Positions 17,911-26,104 of a DNA stretch of 47,540 nt are shown here, piece by piece. The notes beneath the pieces were generated by a model. That model was not told where the DNA came from. It was given only the letters and a program-made list of their open reading frames with translations, and made no database searches. The DNA is from Candidatus Rokuibacteriota bacterium. GTDB taxonomy: Bacteria; Methylomirabilota; Methylomirabilia; Rokubacteriales; CSP1-6. A program made the translations under genes and the position numbers. The DNA lies in assembly GCA_016866775.1 (NCBI GenBank), contig VGLJ01000037.1:1-47540 (forward strand). Direction: 5' to 3'. The first letter of the stretch is position 1. Every line of letters begins with the position of its first letter.

Positions 17911-18669
17911 TCAGCCGCGGCCGACGAACGGCATCTTGGTCGCCATCACGGTGAGGAACAGCACGTTGGCGTCGAGCGGCATGTTCGCCATGTAGACGAC
18001 CGCGTCCGCCACGTGCTGGACGTCCATCAGCGGCTCGGGCCGCACCTCGCCGTGGGCCTGCGGCACGCCGTCCCTCATGCGCGCGGCGAGCGGCGTCTCC
18101 GCGTTGCCCACGTCGATCTGGCCGCAGGCGATGTTGTACTTGCGGCCGTCGAGCGAGGTCGACTTCGTCAGGCCGGTCATCGCGTGCTTGGTCGACGTGT
18201 ACGCGACGGAGTTCGGGCGCGGCGCATGGGCGGAGATCGAGCCGTTGTTGATGATCCGTCCGCCCTGCGGCGTCTGCGCCTTCATGATCCGGATCGCCTC
18301 CTGCGTGCAGAGGAACGATCCGGTGAGGTTCGTGTCCACGACCGCCTTCCACTTCTCGAAGGGGAGGTCCTCCATCGGGACGGCCGGGGCGCCGATGCCC
18401 GCGTTGTTGAACAGGAGATCGAGACGCCCGAACGTCTCCTTCGTCTGCGCGAAGAGGTTGCGGATCGACGCCGCATCGGCGACGTCGGTCGGAACGACCA
18501 GCGCCTTCTGGCCCGTGGCCTGCCCCTCGCGCGCGACCTCCTCCAGCAGCTCCTTGCGCCGCCCCGACAGCACGACCGACCAGCCGTGCTTCATCAGCGC
18601 CAGCGCCGAAGCCTTGCCGATGCCCGTCCCCGCGCCCGTGACCACCGCGATCTTGCCGGCTGCCGCCAT
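17911..18669 (-). CDS. Short-chain dehydrogenase/reductase
   Basis: A 252-residue classical SDR. The NAD(P)-binding motif is [12 protein letters not shown] near residue 11, with arginines SGRRKE after beta-2 suggesting NADP. The structural NNAG motif ([11 protein letters not shown]) and the catalytic region (NGSISAHAP, then YTSTKHA) are present, giving Ser-Tyr-Lys. It would be a cytoplasmic oxidoreductase acting on an alcohol or ketone. It has its own start 60 bp downstream of the C45 peptidase stop on the same strand, so it may belong to the amidase-C45-SDR transcript. The substrate is not predictable. Confidence 0.9.
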   Translation of the reverse strand: MAAAGKIAVVTGAGTGIGKASALALMKHGWSVVLSGRRKELLEEVAREGQATGQKALVVPTDVADAASIRNLFAQTKETFGRLDLLFNNAGIGAPAVPMEDLPFEKWKAVVDTNLTGSFLCTQEAIRIMKAQTPQGGRIINNGSISAHAPRPNSVAYTSTKHAMTGLTKSTSLDGRKYNIACGQIDVGNAETPLAARMRDGVPQAHGEVRPEPLMDVQHVADAVVYMANMPLDANVLFLTVMATKMPFVGRG

Positions 18670-18729
18670 GTCGAGCCTCCTTGAAGATGGGGCCCCGCAA
18701 CAGAGGACCCCAACCCCCTCATTGCCTGC

Positions 18730-19695
18730 TCAGCCGGCGGCGACGGTCGCGGGACGGCCGGCGGGGAGATGGTACGTGGTGAAGTGACGATCGAGCGCCG
18801 GGAGCGGCGCGACCTCCATGACGCCGAGCGCCGGCTCCCTGACGATCATCGCGACGGTCGCGGTCATCGTCCCGTTGACGGCCGCGCGCGGAGGACGGCA
18901 CACCGACCACGGCGCGGCGAAGTCGTCGAACAGCGCGGTCTTCACGGCCTCGCGCGTGATCGAGCCGATCTGCGGCGCGAGCAGACTACGGACGCGAAGA
19001 TCGCGATAGAGCGTGCACGGCGTGTTCGCGATGCCCGTGTCCTTCAGCGTCGCCAGCGCGACCGGGCTGACCCAGTGGTTGGCGTGCACGAGCAGGCCGC
19101 GCTCGGGATGGACCTGAAAGGTCTCGTCGGGCGCGCACTCGAAATCGATCGCGATGCCGGCGGCGTTCAGGCCCGAGCGCGCGAGCCCTCCGGCCTCGGT
19201 GAAGGTGAGGAGATCAGGCCCGTCGTCGCGGCGGATCGAGAGGACGACCGCCGTCTCGGCGCACTCGACCTTCCAGTCCCAGTTCTGCGCGTGGATGAGG
19301 CGGCGCGACGGCGTGGCCTCGGGCAACGCGACCACGCCGGTGCATGCGTCATCTGAAGGCGCGGGCGCCCGGGCGCTCAAGCGCCCGCCCGCGCCGCTGC
19401 CCAATTTCAAGATCTCCGTCCGCGCGTTGAGCAGCACGATCGCCTCGAAGTCGAGGCCGGCGCCCTCGGCGATACCGCGCATCTCCTCGACGTACGCGGG
19501 CTCGAACGCCTCGATGCGCGGCAGGCAGTCCTGCACGAGACCGCGGATGGTGGGCCAGTCGCACGACATCTTCGCGAGCTGCGTCGCATAGTGCTCGACG
19601 CCGAGCGCGATCCGCGCGGAGGCCTGACGGCCGTATTGCCGCCCGCGCTCGCGCGGCGGCCCGGACATCTCGATCAGCGGAAAGGCCTCGATCAT
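18730..19695 (-). CDS. C45-family Ntn hydrolase with inserted palindromic peptide and an internal deletion
   Basis: A 321-residue open frame of the peptidase C45 (acyl-CoA:6-aminopenicillanate acyltransferase-like) family. The N-terminus has GPPRERGRQYGRQA and EEMRGIAEGAGLDFEAIVLL. The catalytic cysteine is Cys118 in DACTGVVALP, where family members cleave themselves to free an N-terminal Cys. Immediately before it is SGAGGRLSARAPAPSD, encoded by the 52-bp palindromic element. Later, GLNAAGIA runs straight into IDFECAPDETFQVHPERGLL. About 60 to 80 residues normally found there appear to be missing in frame. The start overlaps the amidase stop (ATGA). Activity is doubtful, mainly because of the deletion. 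Confidence 0.8.
   Translation of the reverse strand: MIEAFPLIEMSGPPRERGRQYGRQASARIALGVEHYATQLAKMSCDWPTIRGLVQDCLPRIEAFEPAYVEEMRGIAEGAGLDFEAIVLLNARTEILKLGSGAGGRLSARAPAPSDDACTGVVALPEATPSRRLIHAQNWDWKVECAETAVVLSIRRDDGPDLLTFTEAGGLARSGLNAAGIAIDFECAPDETFQVHPERGLLVHANHWVSPVALATLKDTGIANTPCTLYRDLRVRSLLAPQIGSITREAVKTALFDDFAAPWSVCRPPRAAVNGTMTATVAMIVREPALGVMEVAPLPALDRHFTTYHLPAGRPATVAAG
19349..19400 (-). repeat. 52-bp palindromic element inside a C45 peptidase gene (copy B)
   Basis: Exact inverted copy of 15841-15892, read on the minus strand in the same frame, giving the same peptide. It sits two to three codons upstream of the catalytic cysteine codon. The flanking sequences of the two copies share no further similarity. 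Confidence 0.85.
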
Positions 19696-21119
19696 GACCG
19701 GGCCATGATCGCATCCGGTGGGTGGCGCCGCCAGACCTGCGTCGCCTGCTCGAACGCGTGCGCGAGCTGCAGCACCCCCCAGTCGTCCTGGTGACGTCCG
19801 ACGATCTGGATGCCGACCGGCAGGCCGTCATCGGTGAATCCGCACGGGACCGAGATCGCGGGATGGCCGGTGACCGTGATGTCGGAGCACGCGCGCATCC
19901 AGTCGATGTACGTCGGCAGGCGGACGCCGTTGATCTCGGTGACGTAGGGCTGGGTCACGTCGAACGGCGGCACCTGGGTGACGGGAAGCACGAGGAACTC
20001 GTGACGTTCCATGAACACGCGGACGCGGTGGCAGAGCGCGGTGCGCTTCGCCTCCGCCGCGGCGACGTCGCCCGCGGTCAGCTTCAGGCCTTGCTCGATG
20101 TTCCAGATCACCGTGTCCTTGAGCTGGTCGCGGTGGGTCTCGAGCAGCGGGGCGTACTTCAGCATGAAGTTCCATGCGCGCCACGTCTGGAAGATCTCGC
20201 GCGCGTCGCTGAAGTCGGGCTGGCCGTCCTCGACGACGCAGCCGAGGTCGGCGAACGTCGTCCGCCGCGCCCCGATGACGGCGCTGATGCGGCGGTCGAT
20301 CGGCAATCCGCCGAGGGCGGGGCTCCACGCGATCCGGGCGCCGCGGAAGTCACGATCGAGCGGCGCGCGGAACCGTTCGCCAGACTCGGCGATCGAGAGC
20401 GGCGCGCGACGATCCGGGCCTGCCATCGCGCTCAGCAGCAGCGCGACGTCCTGGACCGTTCGCGCCATGGGACCGTGCGCGCCGAGCGAGAGCCACGCGG
20501 TCTCGCTGGGCCATACCGGAACGCGGCCGAGCGAGGGGCGGAAGCCGACGATGTTGCAGAAGCTCGCCGGATTGCGGAGCGAGCCGCCGAGGTCGCTGCC
20601 GTCGGCGATCGGCACCATCCCGCACGCGAGCGCCACGGCGGCCCCACCGCTCGAGCCGCCGCACGTCTTCGTCGGGTCGTAGGGATTCAGGGTCCGGCCG
20701 AAGACCGGGTTGAACGTCTGCGACCCCGCGCCGAACTCCGGCGTGTTGCTCTTGCCGAGCGTGATCGCGCCCGCCGTGCGCGTCCGCTCCACGACCAGCG
20801 CGTCCTCGTCGGGCACGTGGTCGCGATAGACCGGGGAGCCATACGTCGTCCGGATGCCGCGGGTGGGGAAGAGGTCCTTGTGCACGATCGGCAGGCCGAA
20901 CAGCGGACCCGGCGTCGCGGTGCCGCGCGCGAGCGCGGCATCCTTCTCGCGCGCGTCGTCGAGCGCGCGCTCCGCGGTCAACGTGACGATGGCGTTCACG
21001 TTCGGATTCACACGCTCGATCTGCTCGAGGTGTGCCCGCACGACGTCGGTGATGGACAGCTCGCGCGCGCGGATCCGGCGGGCCAGCTCGGTCGCGGTCA
21101 GGAAGCAGAGGTCGCTCAC
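19692..21119 (-). CDS. Amidase signature family hydrolase
   Basis: A 475-residue amidase. The start is a GTG at VSDLCFLTATELARRIRARE, where family members begin; the open frame extends further but that extra sequence is unlike the family. The Ser-cisSer-Lys triad is visible: the lysine in GLPIVHKDLFPTRG, the cis-serine in TCGGSSGGAAVALA and the nucleophile in DGSDLGGSLRNPASF. The C-terminal GHPAISVPCGFTDDGLPVGI is also standard. It should hydrolyse an amide in the cytoplasm. Its stop overlaps the start of the C45 hydrolase, and an SDR follows, giving a probable three-gene unit of amide hydrolysis plus a redox step. The natural substrate is unknown. Confidence 0.9.
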   Translation of the reverse strand: MSDLCFLTATELARRIRARELSITDVVRAHLEQIERVNPNVNAIVTLTAERALDDAREKDAALARGTATPGPLFGLPIVHKDLFPTRGIRTTYGSPVYRDHVPDEDALVVERTRTAGAITLGKSNTPEFGAGSQTFNPVFGRTLNPYDPTKTCGGSSGGAAVALACGMVPIADGSDLGGSLRNPASFCNIVGFRPSLGRVPVWPSETAWLSLGAHGPMARTVQDVALLLSAMAGPDRRAPLSIAESGERFRAPLDRDFRGARIAWSPALGGLPIDRRISAVIGARRTTFADLGCVVEDGQPDFSDAREIFQTWRAWNFMLKYAPLLETHRDQLKDTVIWNIEQGLKLTAGDVAAAEAKRTALCHRVRVFMERHEFLVLPVTQVPPFDVTQPYVTEINGVRLPTYIDWMRACSDITVTGHPAISVPCGFTDDGLPVGIQIVGRHQDDWGVLQLAHAFEQATQVWRRHPPDAIMARS

Positions 21120-21155
21120 GAGCCCCGATTGTAAATCCGTAATCCTTACGCCACC

Positions 21156-21290
21156 GTGCCCGAGCCGAGCGTCAGCGTCGGTGTGGGTGTCGGCGTCCCG
21201 GTGTATCGCCGCGGGTACTACGGGCCCCGCTCCCGTCATCACCATCACGGGCGGTACTCCCGGTACCCCTCTCACTATTACGGCTGGTAG
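21156..21290 (+). CDS. Small Tyr/His/Gly-rich ORF, probably the tail of a lost envelope protein
   Basis: From a possible GTG the frame reads 44 codons: a VSVGVGVGVPVYRR segment, then a tract rich in Tyr, Arg and His (YYGPRSRHHHHGRYSRYP) and a YYGW end. The frame is open back to 21135 with no better start and no ribosome site. This composition is like the C-terminus of short exported Gly/Tyr-rich proteins, such as the one at 34854. The missing signal peptide suggests a truncated gene left between the amidase and ATP-grasp genes. It overlaps the 3' end of the latter by 13 bp. It may not be expressed. Confidence 0.35.
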   Translation: MPEPSVSVGVGVGVPVYRRGYYGPRSRHHHHGRYSRYPSHYYGW

Positions 21291-22258
21291 GAGGCGCGCG
21301 CCACGATGGAGTCGACGAAGGCGGGGAAGGGATCGAAGCCGAGCACGCGCGGCGCGTCGGCGACGAAGTTCGACGTCGCGTTGACGTCGTAGAAGTAGGT
21401 GAGACCGTCGCGCGCGCCCACCAGGTACTCCACCCCGCCGACGTCGATGCCGGCTTCGCGCGTGAGCTTGATCGCCGTGTCCACGGCTTCGCGCGGGGCG
21501 TCGAACCGCGTGACGCTCAGCCCGGGCTTCGCGTCCACCGGGCAGGCCGCCAGCGTGTCACCGGGAGCCGGCGACGGCACCTGGCAGATATCCGCCGGGC
21601 ACAGATTGAAGCCGGCCGCGGCCTCGCGAACGATCCGGATCGCGTAGAGCGCTCGCCCGTCGAGGACCTCCACGCGGACGATCGCGCCGTCCTTCGCCTC
21701 GACGTATTCCTGGACCAGGGCGGTACCGTCCGGCCCGAAGCTCAGCGTGTCGAGGCCGGCGCGAAGCGCGTCAGGGGAGTCGAAGCGCACGATGCCCGCG
21801 CCCGAGCCCCCGACGTTCGGCTTCACGACCAGCGGGAACGCGATGCGGTCGAGCACCTTCAGGATCTGTTCCGGGTGGTTCACGTCGATCGCGCGCGGAT
21901 ACCGCACGCCCAGGCGCTCGAAGAGCCCGAGCTGCAGCGCCTTGGACCTCTCGAATCGATAGGCGCCGACGCCGTTGATCACGGGCACGCCGAGCGCTTC
22001 GTAATGCGCGAGGACGGCCTCCGCGTAGAACAGCACGCTCCCGTGGCCGCGCGTGTGCGACGAGGGGCTCGTGCGATTCACCAGGACCGCGTAGTGTGGG
22101 TCGCGGTCATGCGGGTCGAAGGCGTGGTTCGAGTGGTCGATCTTCTCGTAGGGCAACCGCCGTGTCTCGAGCTCGGCGATGAGCCGCCGCGACCACTCCG
22201 GATGTTCGTCCAGGACCCCGATCGGACTTTTCAGCACGTTTGGCCGTAGGTTAGACAT
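21278..22258 (-). CDS. ATP-grasp ligase (RimK/GshB-like)
   Basis: A 326-residue protein starting at ATG 22258 (a TTG one codon upstream is less likely). The ATP-grasp core is clear: FPLVVKPNVGGSGAGIVRFD (lysine and glycine-rich loop), TALVQEYVEAKDGAIVRVEV (adenine-clamp acidic residues) and a metal site with GVEYLVGARDGLTYFYDVNA. The N-terminal domain (GVPVINGVGAYRFERSKALQ) is like RimK and glutathione synthetase, which join an amino acid or amine to a carboxylate with ATP. It is divergent from the SelW-like selenoprotein gene across a 40-bp AT-rich region, so regulation may be shared. The substrate is unknown. Confidence 0.85.
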   Translation of the reverse strand: MSNLRPNVLKSPIGVLDEHPEWSRRLIAELETRRLPYEKIDHSNHAFDPHDRDPHYAVLVNRTSPSSHTRGHGSVLFYAEAVLAHYEALGVPVINGVGAYRFERSKALQLGLFERLGVRYPRAIDVNHPEQILKVLDRIAFPLVVKPNVGGSGAGIVRFDSPDALRAGLDTLSFGPDGTALVQEYVEAKDGAIVRVEVLDGRALYAIRIVREAAAGFNLCPADICQVPSPAPGDTLAACPVDAKPGLSVTRFDAPREAVDTAIKLTREAGIDVGGVEYLVGARDGLTYFYDVNATSNFVADAPRVLGFDPFPAFVDSIVARASYQP

Positions 22259-22280
22259 CAATCCATAATTCCGATATGAT
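22252..22280 (+). promoter_or_regulatory. Sigma70-like promoter for the SelW-like gene
   Basis: TAGACA (22252-22257, five of six matches to TTGACA) is followed after 17 bp by TATGAT (22275-22280, five of six matches to TATAAT). It lies in an AT-rich patch that stands out from the surroundings. The first ATG (22290) is 10 bp past the -10, so the transcript may be leaderless or nearly so. The -35 overlaps the start codon of the divergent ATP-grasp gene. Confidence 0.6.
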
Positions 22281-22298
22281 TATGGTAGAATGGCGCCC

Positions 22299-22529
22299 AT
22301 GAACATCGAGATCAAGCGCTGCTTCTTCTGACTGGACATCCGCGGCGAGGCCGGCGGCCTCAGCAAGGAGATCACGCGCGAGCTGGGCGTGGCGCCGAAG
22401 ATCCGCATGGGCGGCCCGGGTCAGCTCGACGTGCTCGTCGACGGGCGGGTCGTGTTCTCGAAAAAATCGGCGAAGCGGATGCCTCAGCCGGGCGAGGTCG
22501 TGCGCCTGGTCAGGACGCCAGTGCCGTAG
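22299..22529 (+). CDS. SelW/Rdx-like selenoprotein with in-frame UGA (Sec)
   Basis: A 76-residue protein that is missed unless TGA at 22329-22331 is read as selenocysteine. It begins MNIEIKRCFFU, giving the C-x-x-U redox motif (Cys8, Sec11) at the end of the first beta strand, as in SelW/SelT/SelH (Rdx) proteins. The rest fits the family: an amphipathic helix (GLSKEITRELGV), a G-G-P-G turn, then LDVLVDGRVVFSKKSAKRMP and PGEVVRLV, matching the F-x-V-x-x-D-G-x-x-x-x-S-K-K and P-E-x-x-E-x-V pattern. An in-frame ATG at 22290 would add three residues. A hairpin follows the UGA at SECIS distance. It is a thioredoxin-fold redox protein of the cytoplasm. Its stop overlaps the convergent dehydrogenase gene by about 20 bp. 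Confidence 0.85.
22332..22368 (+). promoter_or_regulatory. Candidate bacterial SECIS hairpin of the SelW-like gene
   Basis: A 6-bp stem GAGGCC (22347-22352) / GGCCTC (22356-22361) closes a GGC loop. The apical loop begins 21 nt after the UGA, and its first base is G. These features agree with the known rule for bacterial SECIS elements (a hairpin just 3' of UGA with a short loop starting with G, 16-37 nt away). The lower stem is weak. Confidence 0.6.
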
Positions 22530-23586
22530 CCTTCTCGCGGCTGATGCCGACGGCCTCGGCCGCCTGAAGGATCTCCTCCCACGTCGTCGCGTCGACCTCG
22601 ATGCCCGACCGTCCGCGCTCCTGCCGCGCGCGGCGCTCCGGGTCACCCGGGACGAGGACCGGCGCGGAAGGATCGGCCGGCGGCGAGCCCTTGAGGTAGT
22701 CGACGAAGCCGTCGATCTCGCGGCGCAGCCAGTCGACACCCGCGAGGCGCGCGGGGTCGAGAGCCACGGCGAACATGTTGTTGATGGTGCCGCCCTTGCG
22801 CACGTTGCCGGGCTGGATCGTCGGCCCGCCCGACAGCGCACCGGCGAGGAGCTCGGTCACCACCGCGAGCGCGTACCCCTTGTGACCGCCGAACGTCTGC
22901 AGCGCGCCGCTCGGCTCCCGGTACATCACGTTGGGGTCGCGCGTGGGCTTGCCGTTCTCGTCGATCAGGATCCCTTCGGGCACGAGGTGGCCTTCGTTCT
23001 TCGCGACGCGGACCTTGCCCATCGCGATCGCGCTCGTCGCCATGTCGAGCAGCAGCGGCGGCTGCCGATCCGTTCCCGGGATCGCGATGCAGACCGGATT
23101 CGTGACGAAGCGCGCGTCGGTGCCGCGGAACGGCGCGACGAGCGCGCGGTGGTCCGTGACGTTGACGAAGTGCAGCGACACGAGCCCGGCCGCGGACGCC
23201 ATCTCGCCGTACGCGCCGACCCGGCCGATGTGCGCGGCGTTCGCGAGCGTCACCGCCACCACTCCTGTCTGACGGCACCGCGCGATCGCGGCCTCCATCG
23301 CTTCGCCCGCGACGCACCGGCCGTAGCCGCGCCCGCCGTCGAACATCAGCACGGCGCCGTCGTCCTTCACGACCTTCGCGCGCGTGTTCGGAATGACGAG
23401 ACCGGCCTTGAGCTGGCGGATGTACGAGGGGACCATCCCGACCCCGTGGCTGTCGTGCCCGGCGAGGTTCGCCTGGACGAGATGGTCGGCGACGAGATCG
23501 GCCTCGGCGGCGGCGCTGCCGCCCGCCTGGAGGATGGCGCTGGTCAGTTTTCGGAGCTGGTCGGCGGTCCGGGGGGTCGCTTGCAT
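22510..23586 (-). CDS. Ldh-family malate/lactate/ureidoglycolate-type dehydrogenase
   Basis: A 358-residue NAD(P)-dependent dehydrogenase of the LDH2/MDH2 (YlbC/AllD) family, distinct from classical lactate dehydrogenases. The N-terminal helix set (ADLVADHLVQANLAGHDSHG) carries the family's catalytic histidine region, followed by VPSYIRQLKAGLVIP, TLANAAHIGRVGAYGEMASA, NPVCIAIPGTDRQPPLLLDM and FGGHKGYALAVVTELLAGAL. The ATG at MQATPRTADQLRK is chosen; a longer frame upstream would cross the promoter of the divergent thioredoxin-like gene. It would oxidise a 2-hydroxy acid in the cytoplasm. The exact substrate cannot be told. Confidence 0.9.
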   Translation of the reverse strand: MQATPRTADQLRKLTSAILQAGGSAAAEADLVADHLVQANLAGHDSHGVGMVPSYIRQLKAGLVIPNTRAKVVKDDGAVLMFDGGRGYGRCVAGEAMEAAIARCRQTGVVAVTLANAAHIGRVGAYGEMASAAGLVSLHFVNVTDHRALVAPFRGTDARFVTNPVCIAIPGTDRQPPLLLDMATSAIAMGKVRVAKNEGHLVPEGILIDENGKPTRDPNVMYREPSGALQTFGGHKGYALAVVTELLAGALSGGPTIQPGNVRKGGTINNMFAVALDPARLAGVDWLRREIDGFVDYLKGSPPADPSAPVLVPGDPERRARQERGRSGIEVDATTWEEILQAAEAVGISREKATALAS

Positions 23587-23647
23587 GCCCGCCACACTAC
23601 CATTACAACAGGGGGGTCGGCGTACACCCCACGGAGGAGAAGAGCCC

Positions 23648-24247
23648 ATGGCCCAAGCGAAGATCCCAATGGACGCATCCCGTTTCACCACCGGTATGAG
23701 CTGGAAGGACTATATGGCCCAGATGGGCGACACGCGCGCCCGGACCGAGGAGAACTACCAGAAGTCCCAGCTCACCGAGGACGAGCGGAAGTTCTTCGGC
23801 GGCGTGAAGAGCGTCAAGTACGCCATCATGACCGTGGAGAACTGGTGCGGCGACGTCCATCGCAACTCGCCGCTGGTCGCTCACGTGGTCGAGGCGATCC
23901 CGGGCGCCGAGCTCCGGTGCTTCCTCCGCGACAAGGAGGCCGACCTTCGCGACGCACTCCTCAACAACGGCTACCAGTCGATCCCGGTCGCGGTCTTCTT
24001 CGACAAGGACTGGAACGAGCTGGGCCGGTGGGTCGAGCGCGCGCACGCCGCGACGGCCAAGGCCGCGCTCATCCGCGCCCAGACCGTCGATCTCGCGCCG
24101 AAGGACGACAAGGCCAAGCAGGATGCCGCGATGAACGACATGCGCGCCAAGGTCGCCGAGGCGTACAACGCGCCGGGCGGGCCGATGTGGCGGGCGGCCG
24201 CGGCCGAGCTGCGCCTCGTCATGGAGAACGCCGAGAAGCGGAAGTAA
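23648..24247 (+). CDS. Thioredoxin-family protein with WCGDV active-site loop
   Basis: A 199-residue protein with a GGAGGAG ribosome site before the ATG. An N-terminal helical region (MSWKDYMAQMGDTRARTEEN, which recalls a YbbN-type extension) leads into a thioredoxin fold: VKYAIMTVENWCGDVHRNSP, then LNNGYQSIPVAVFFDKDWNE with the conserved cis-proline and ERAHAATAKAALI. The active site has a single cysteine (W-C-G-D-V) instead of C-x-x-C, as in bacterial thioredoxins of the WCxDC/WCGDV group used in monothiol chemistry. No signal peptide is seen, so it is cytoplasmic. It is divergent from the dehydrogenase gene. The partner is unknown. Confidence 0.85.
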   Translation: MAQAKIPMDASRFTTGMSWKDYMAQMGDTRARTEENYQKSQLTEDERKFFGGVKSVKYAIMTVENWCGDVHRNSPLVAHVVEAIPGAELRCFLRDKEADLRDALLNNGYQSIPVAVFFDKDWNELGRWVERAHAATAKAALIRAQTVDLAPKDDKAKQDAAMNDMRAKVAEAYNAPGGPMWRAAAAELRLVMENAEKRK

Positions 24248-24280
24248 CCCGCGTCGTCGTCGCCGTCGTCGCGGAGGCGA

Positions 24281-24286
24281 TATGAT
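24281..24286 (+). promoter_or_regulatory. -10 box of a near-leaderless histidine kinase transcript
   Basis: TATGAT lies 9 bp upstream of the ATG at 24296. There is no ribosome site between them. The same arrangement (-10 box 7 to 10 bp from the start codon) is seen at 22275, 37189 and 46124. Confidence 0.45.
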
Positions 24287-24295
24287 GCCTTCGCG

Positions 24296-26094
24296 ATGAC
24301 GGCGGAAACGGAGCCGCGTCCCCAGGCGGCGCTCGACCGGCGTTCTTCGCGCTGTTCCTCGTGCTCGGCGGGCTGCTCCGTCTGCCCGCGTGGATGGGCA
24401 ACCTCGGGCTCTTCACCGTCTACTGGCTCATCGCCGCGGCTGCCTTCTGGGCGACGCGACGCCTGCCGCGCGTGGCCCCGTACACGACACTCGCCATCGC
24501 GCTGGTCGACATGCCGATGGTCTTCTTCCTCATCCTCGCGGCGCTGTCACTCGAGAACTGGTACATCTGGTTCACCGCCGCGTTCGGCGCCGCGTTCGAG
24601 GTCCTCCTCCAGCACCTCGCGGACGTGAGCGTCGGCGGCATGATCTCCAGCGTGTTCGTCCTCGGGCTCAGCGCGGCGGCGTGCTCCCATGCCCGCACGC
24701 GGCTCGTCGCGCTCGTCGACCGCGTGGACCGCACCATCGCCGAGCAGCGCGAGGCCGAGCGCGCGCTCCGCCAGGCCGAGCGCATGGCCTCGCTCGGGAC
24801 GCTGGCCGCCGGCGTGGCGCACGAGGTGAATACGCCCCTCACGTACGTCGTGACGAACCTCGCGCTGATCGCCGAGCGGCTGCCCGCACTCTCGCAGGGC
24901 ACGGACGCCGGCATGCACGTCGCGGCTATCCGGGATCTGGCGGCGCGCGCCCGCGCGTCGTCGGACCAGGTCATGAAGCGGCTGGTCCCCGGGCTTCCGG
25001 ACGACATCCGGCACGACTTCAACAACGCGCAGACGCTGATCGTGTACGCGCGCGCCCGCATCGCGGAAGAAGCGGACGTCCTGACCGCCGGCGCGCGGAT
25101 GGCGCCGGCCGTCGACCGCCTGGTCGAGCAGGCGCGCGAGGGTGTCGAGCGCGTGCGCGCGATCGTGCGCGACCTGAAGATGTTCTCCCGCCCGGACGAG
25201 GAGGCGGCGGCCCCGCTCGACGTCTGGCGCGTGCTCGAGTCGGCGATCAACCTCACGTCCAGCGAGATCAATCACCGCGCGCGGCTCACGACCGAGCGCG
25301 GTCCCGTGCCCGCCGTGCTCGCGAGCGAGGCGCGCCTGGCGCAGGTGTTCGTCAACCTCCTGGTCAACGCCGCGCACGCGATTCCCGAGGGGGCGGTCGA
25401 GCGCAACGAGATCTGCGTGGCCACGCGGACGGACGACGGCGGCCGGGCGATCATCGAGGTCCGCGACACCGGCGTCGGCATCCCGCCGGAGCTCGTCGCG
25501 CGACTCTTCGATCCGTTCTTCACCACGAAGCCGGTCGGGCAGGGGACGGGGCTCGGGCTCTCGATCTGTCACGGCATCGTCGCCGCGCTCGGCGGCGAGC
25601 TCACGGTGGAAAGCGCGCCGGGGCGGGGCAGCTCGTTTCGCGTGGCTCTGCCCGGCAGCGCCGCGCCGCTCGAACCGGAGGTGCTGCCCGCCTCGGCCCC
25701 ACCCGCGCCGACGGCCGCACGCCGCGCGCGCATCCTCGTGATCGACGACGACCCGGGGAGCAGCGACGCCGTCCGCGAGTCGCTCGCGGCCGAGCACGAC
25801 GTCGTCGCGGTCGCCAACGCGCTCGCCGGGCTGCAGCTCCTGGACGGGCGCGAGCACTTCGACCTGATATTGTGCGATCTGATGATGCCGGCGATGACGG
25901 GGATGGACCTGCACGACGAGCTGAGCCGCCGCGAGTCCTCGCACGCCGCGCGGATGGGCTTTCTGACCGGCGGCGCCTTCACGGCGCGCGCGCAAGCATT
26001 CCTCGACGAGGTGCCGAACCCCCGGCTCGAAAAACCGTTCGACCCGCAGGGCCTGCGCCGGTTCGTGCGATCGGTCGTCGCAAACGGATCATAA
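24296..26094 (+). pseudogene. Membrane hybrid histidine kinase with receiver domain, one-base frameshift near the start
   Basis: The ATG at 24296 gives MTAETEPRPQAALDRR and then loses frame at 24339-24341. One extra G would join it to FFALFLVLGGLLRLPAWMGN, the first of about four membrane helices. A GTG at 24361 in the second frame could also serve, leaving 577 residues. After the membrane part come the H-box (LGTLAAGVAHEVNTPLTYVV), an inserted linker, the N-box (VFVNLLVNAAHAIPEGAV), G1 (DTGVGIPPEL), the F/G2 boxes (FFTTKPVGQGTGLGLSI) and a receiver domain (ILVIDDDPGSSD, the aspartate in DLILCDLMMPAMTG, LEKPF). It senses an unknown signal and phosphorylates itself and its own receiver. It is likely functional if the frameshift is an error. 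Confidence 0.85.
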
Positions 26095-26104
26095 GGAGAC
26101 CCCC

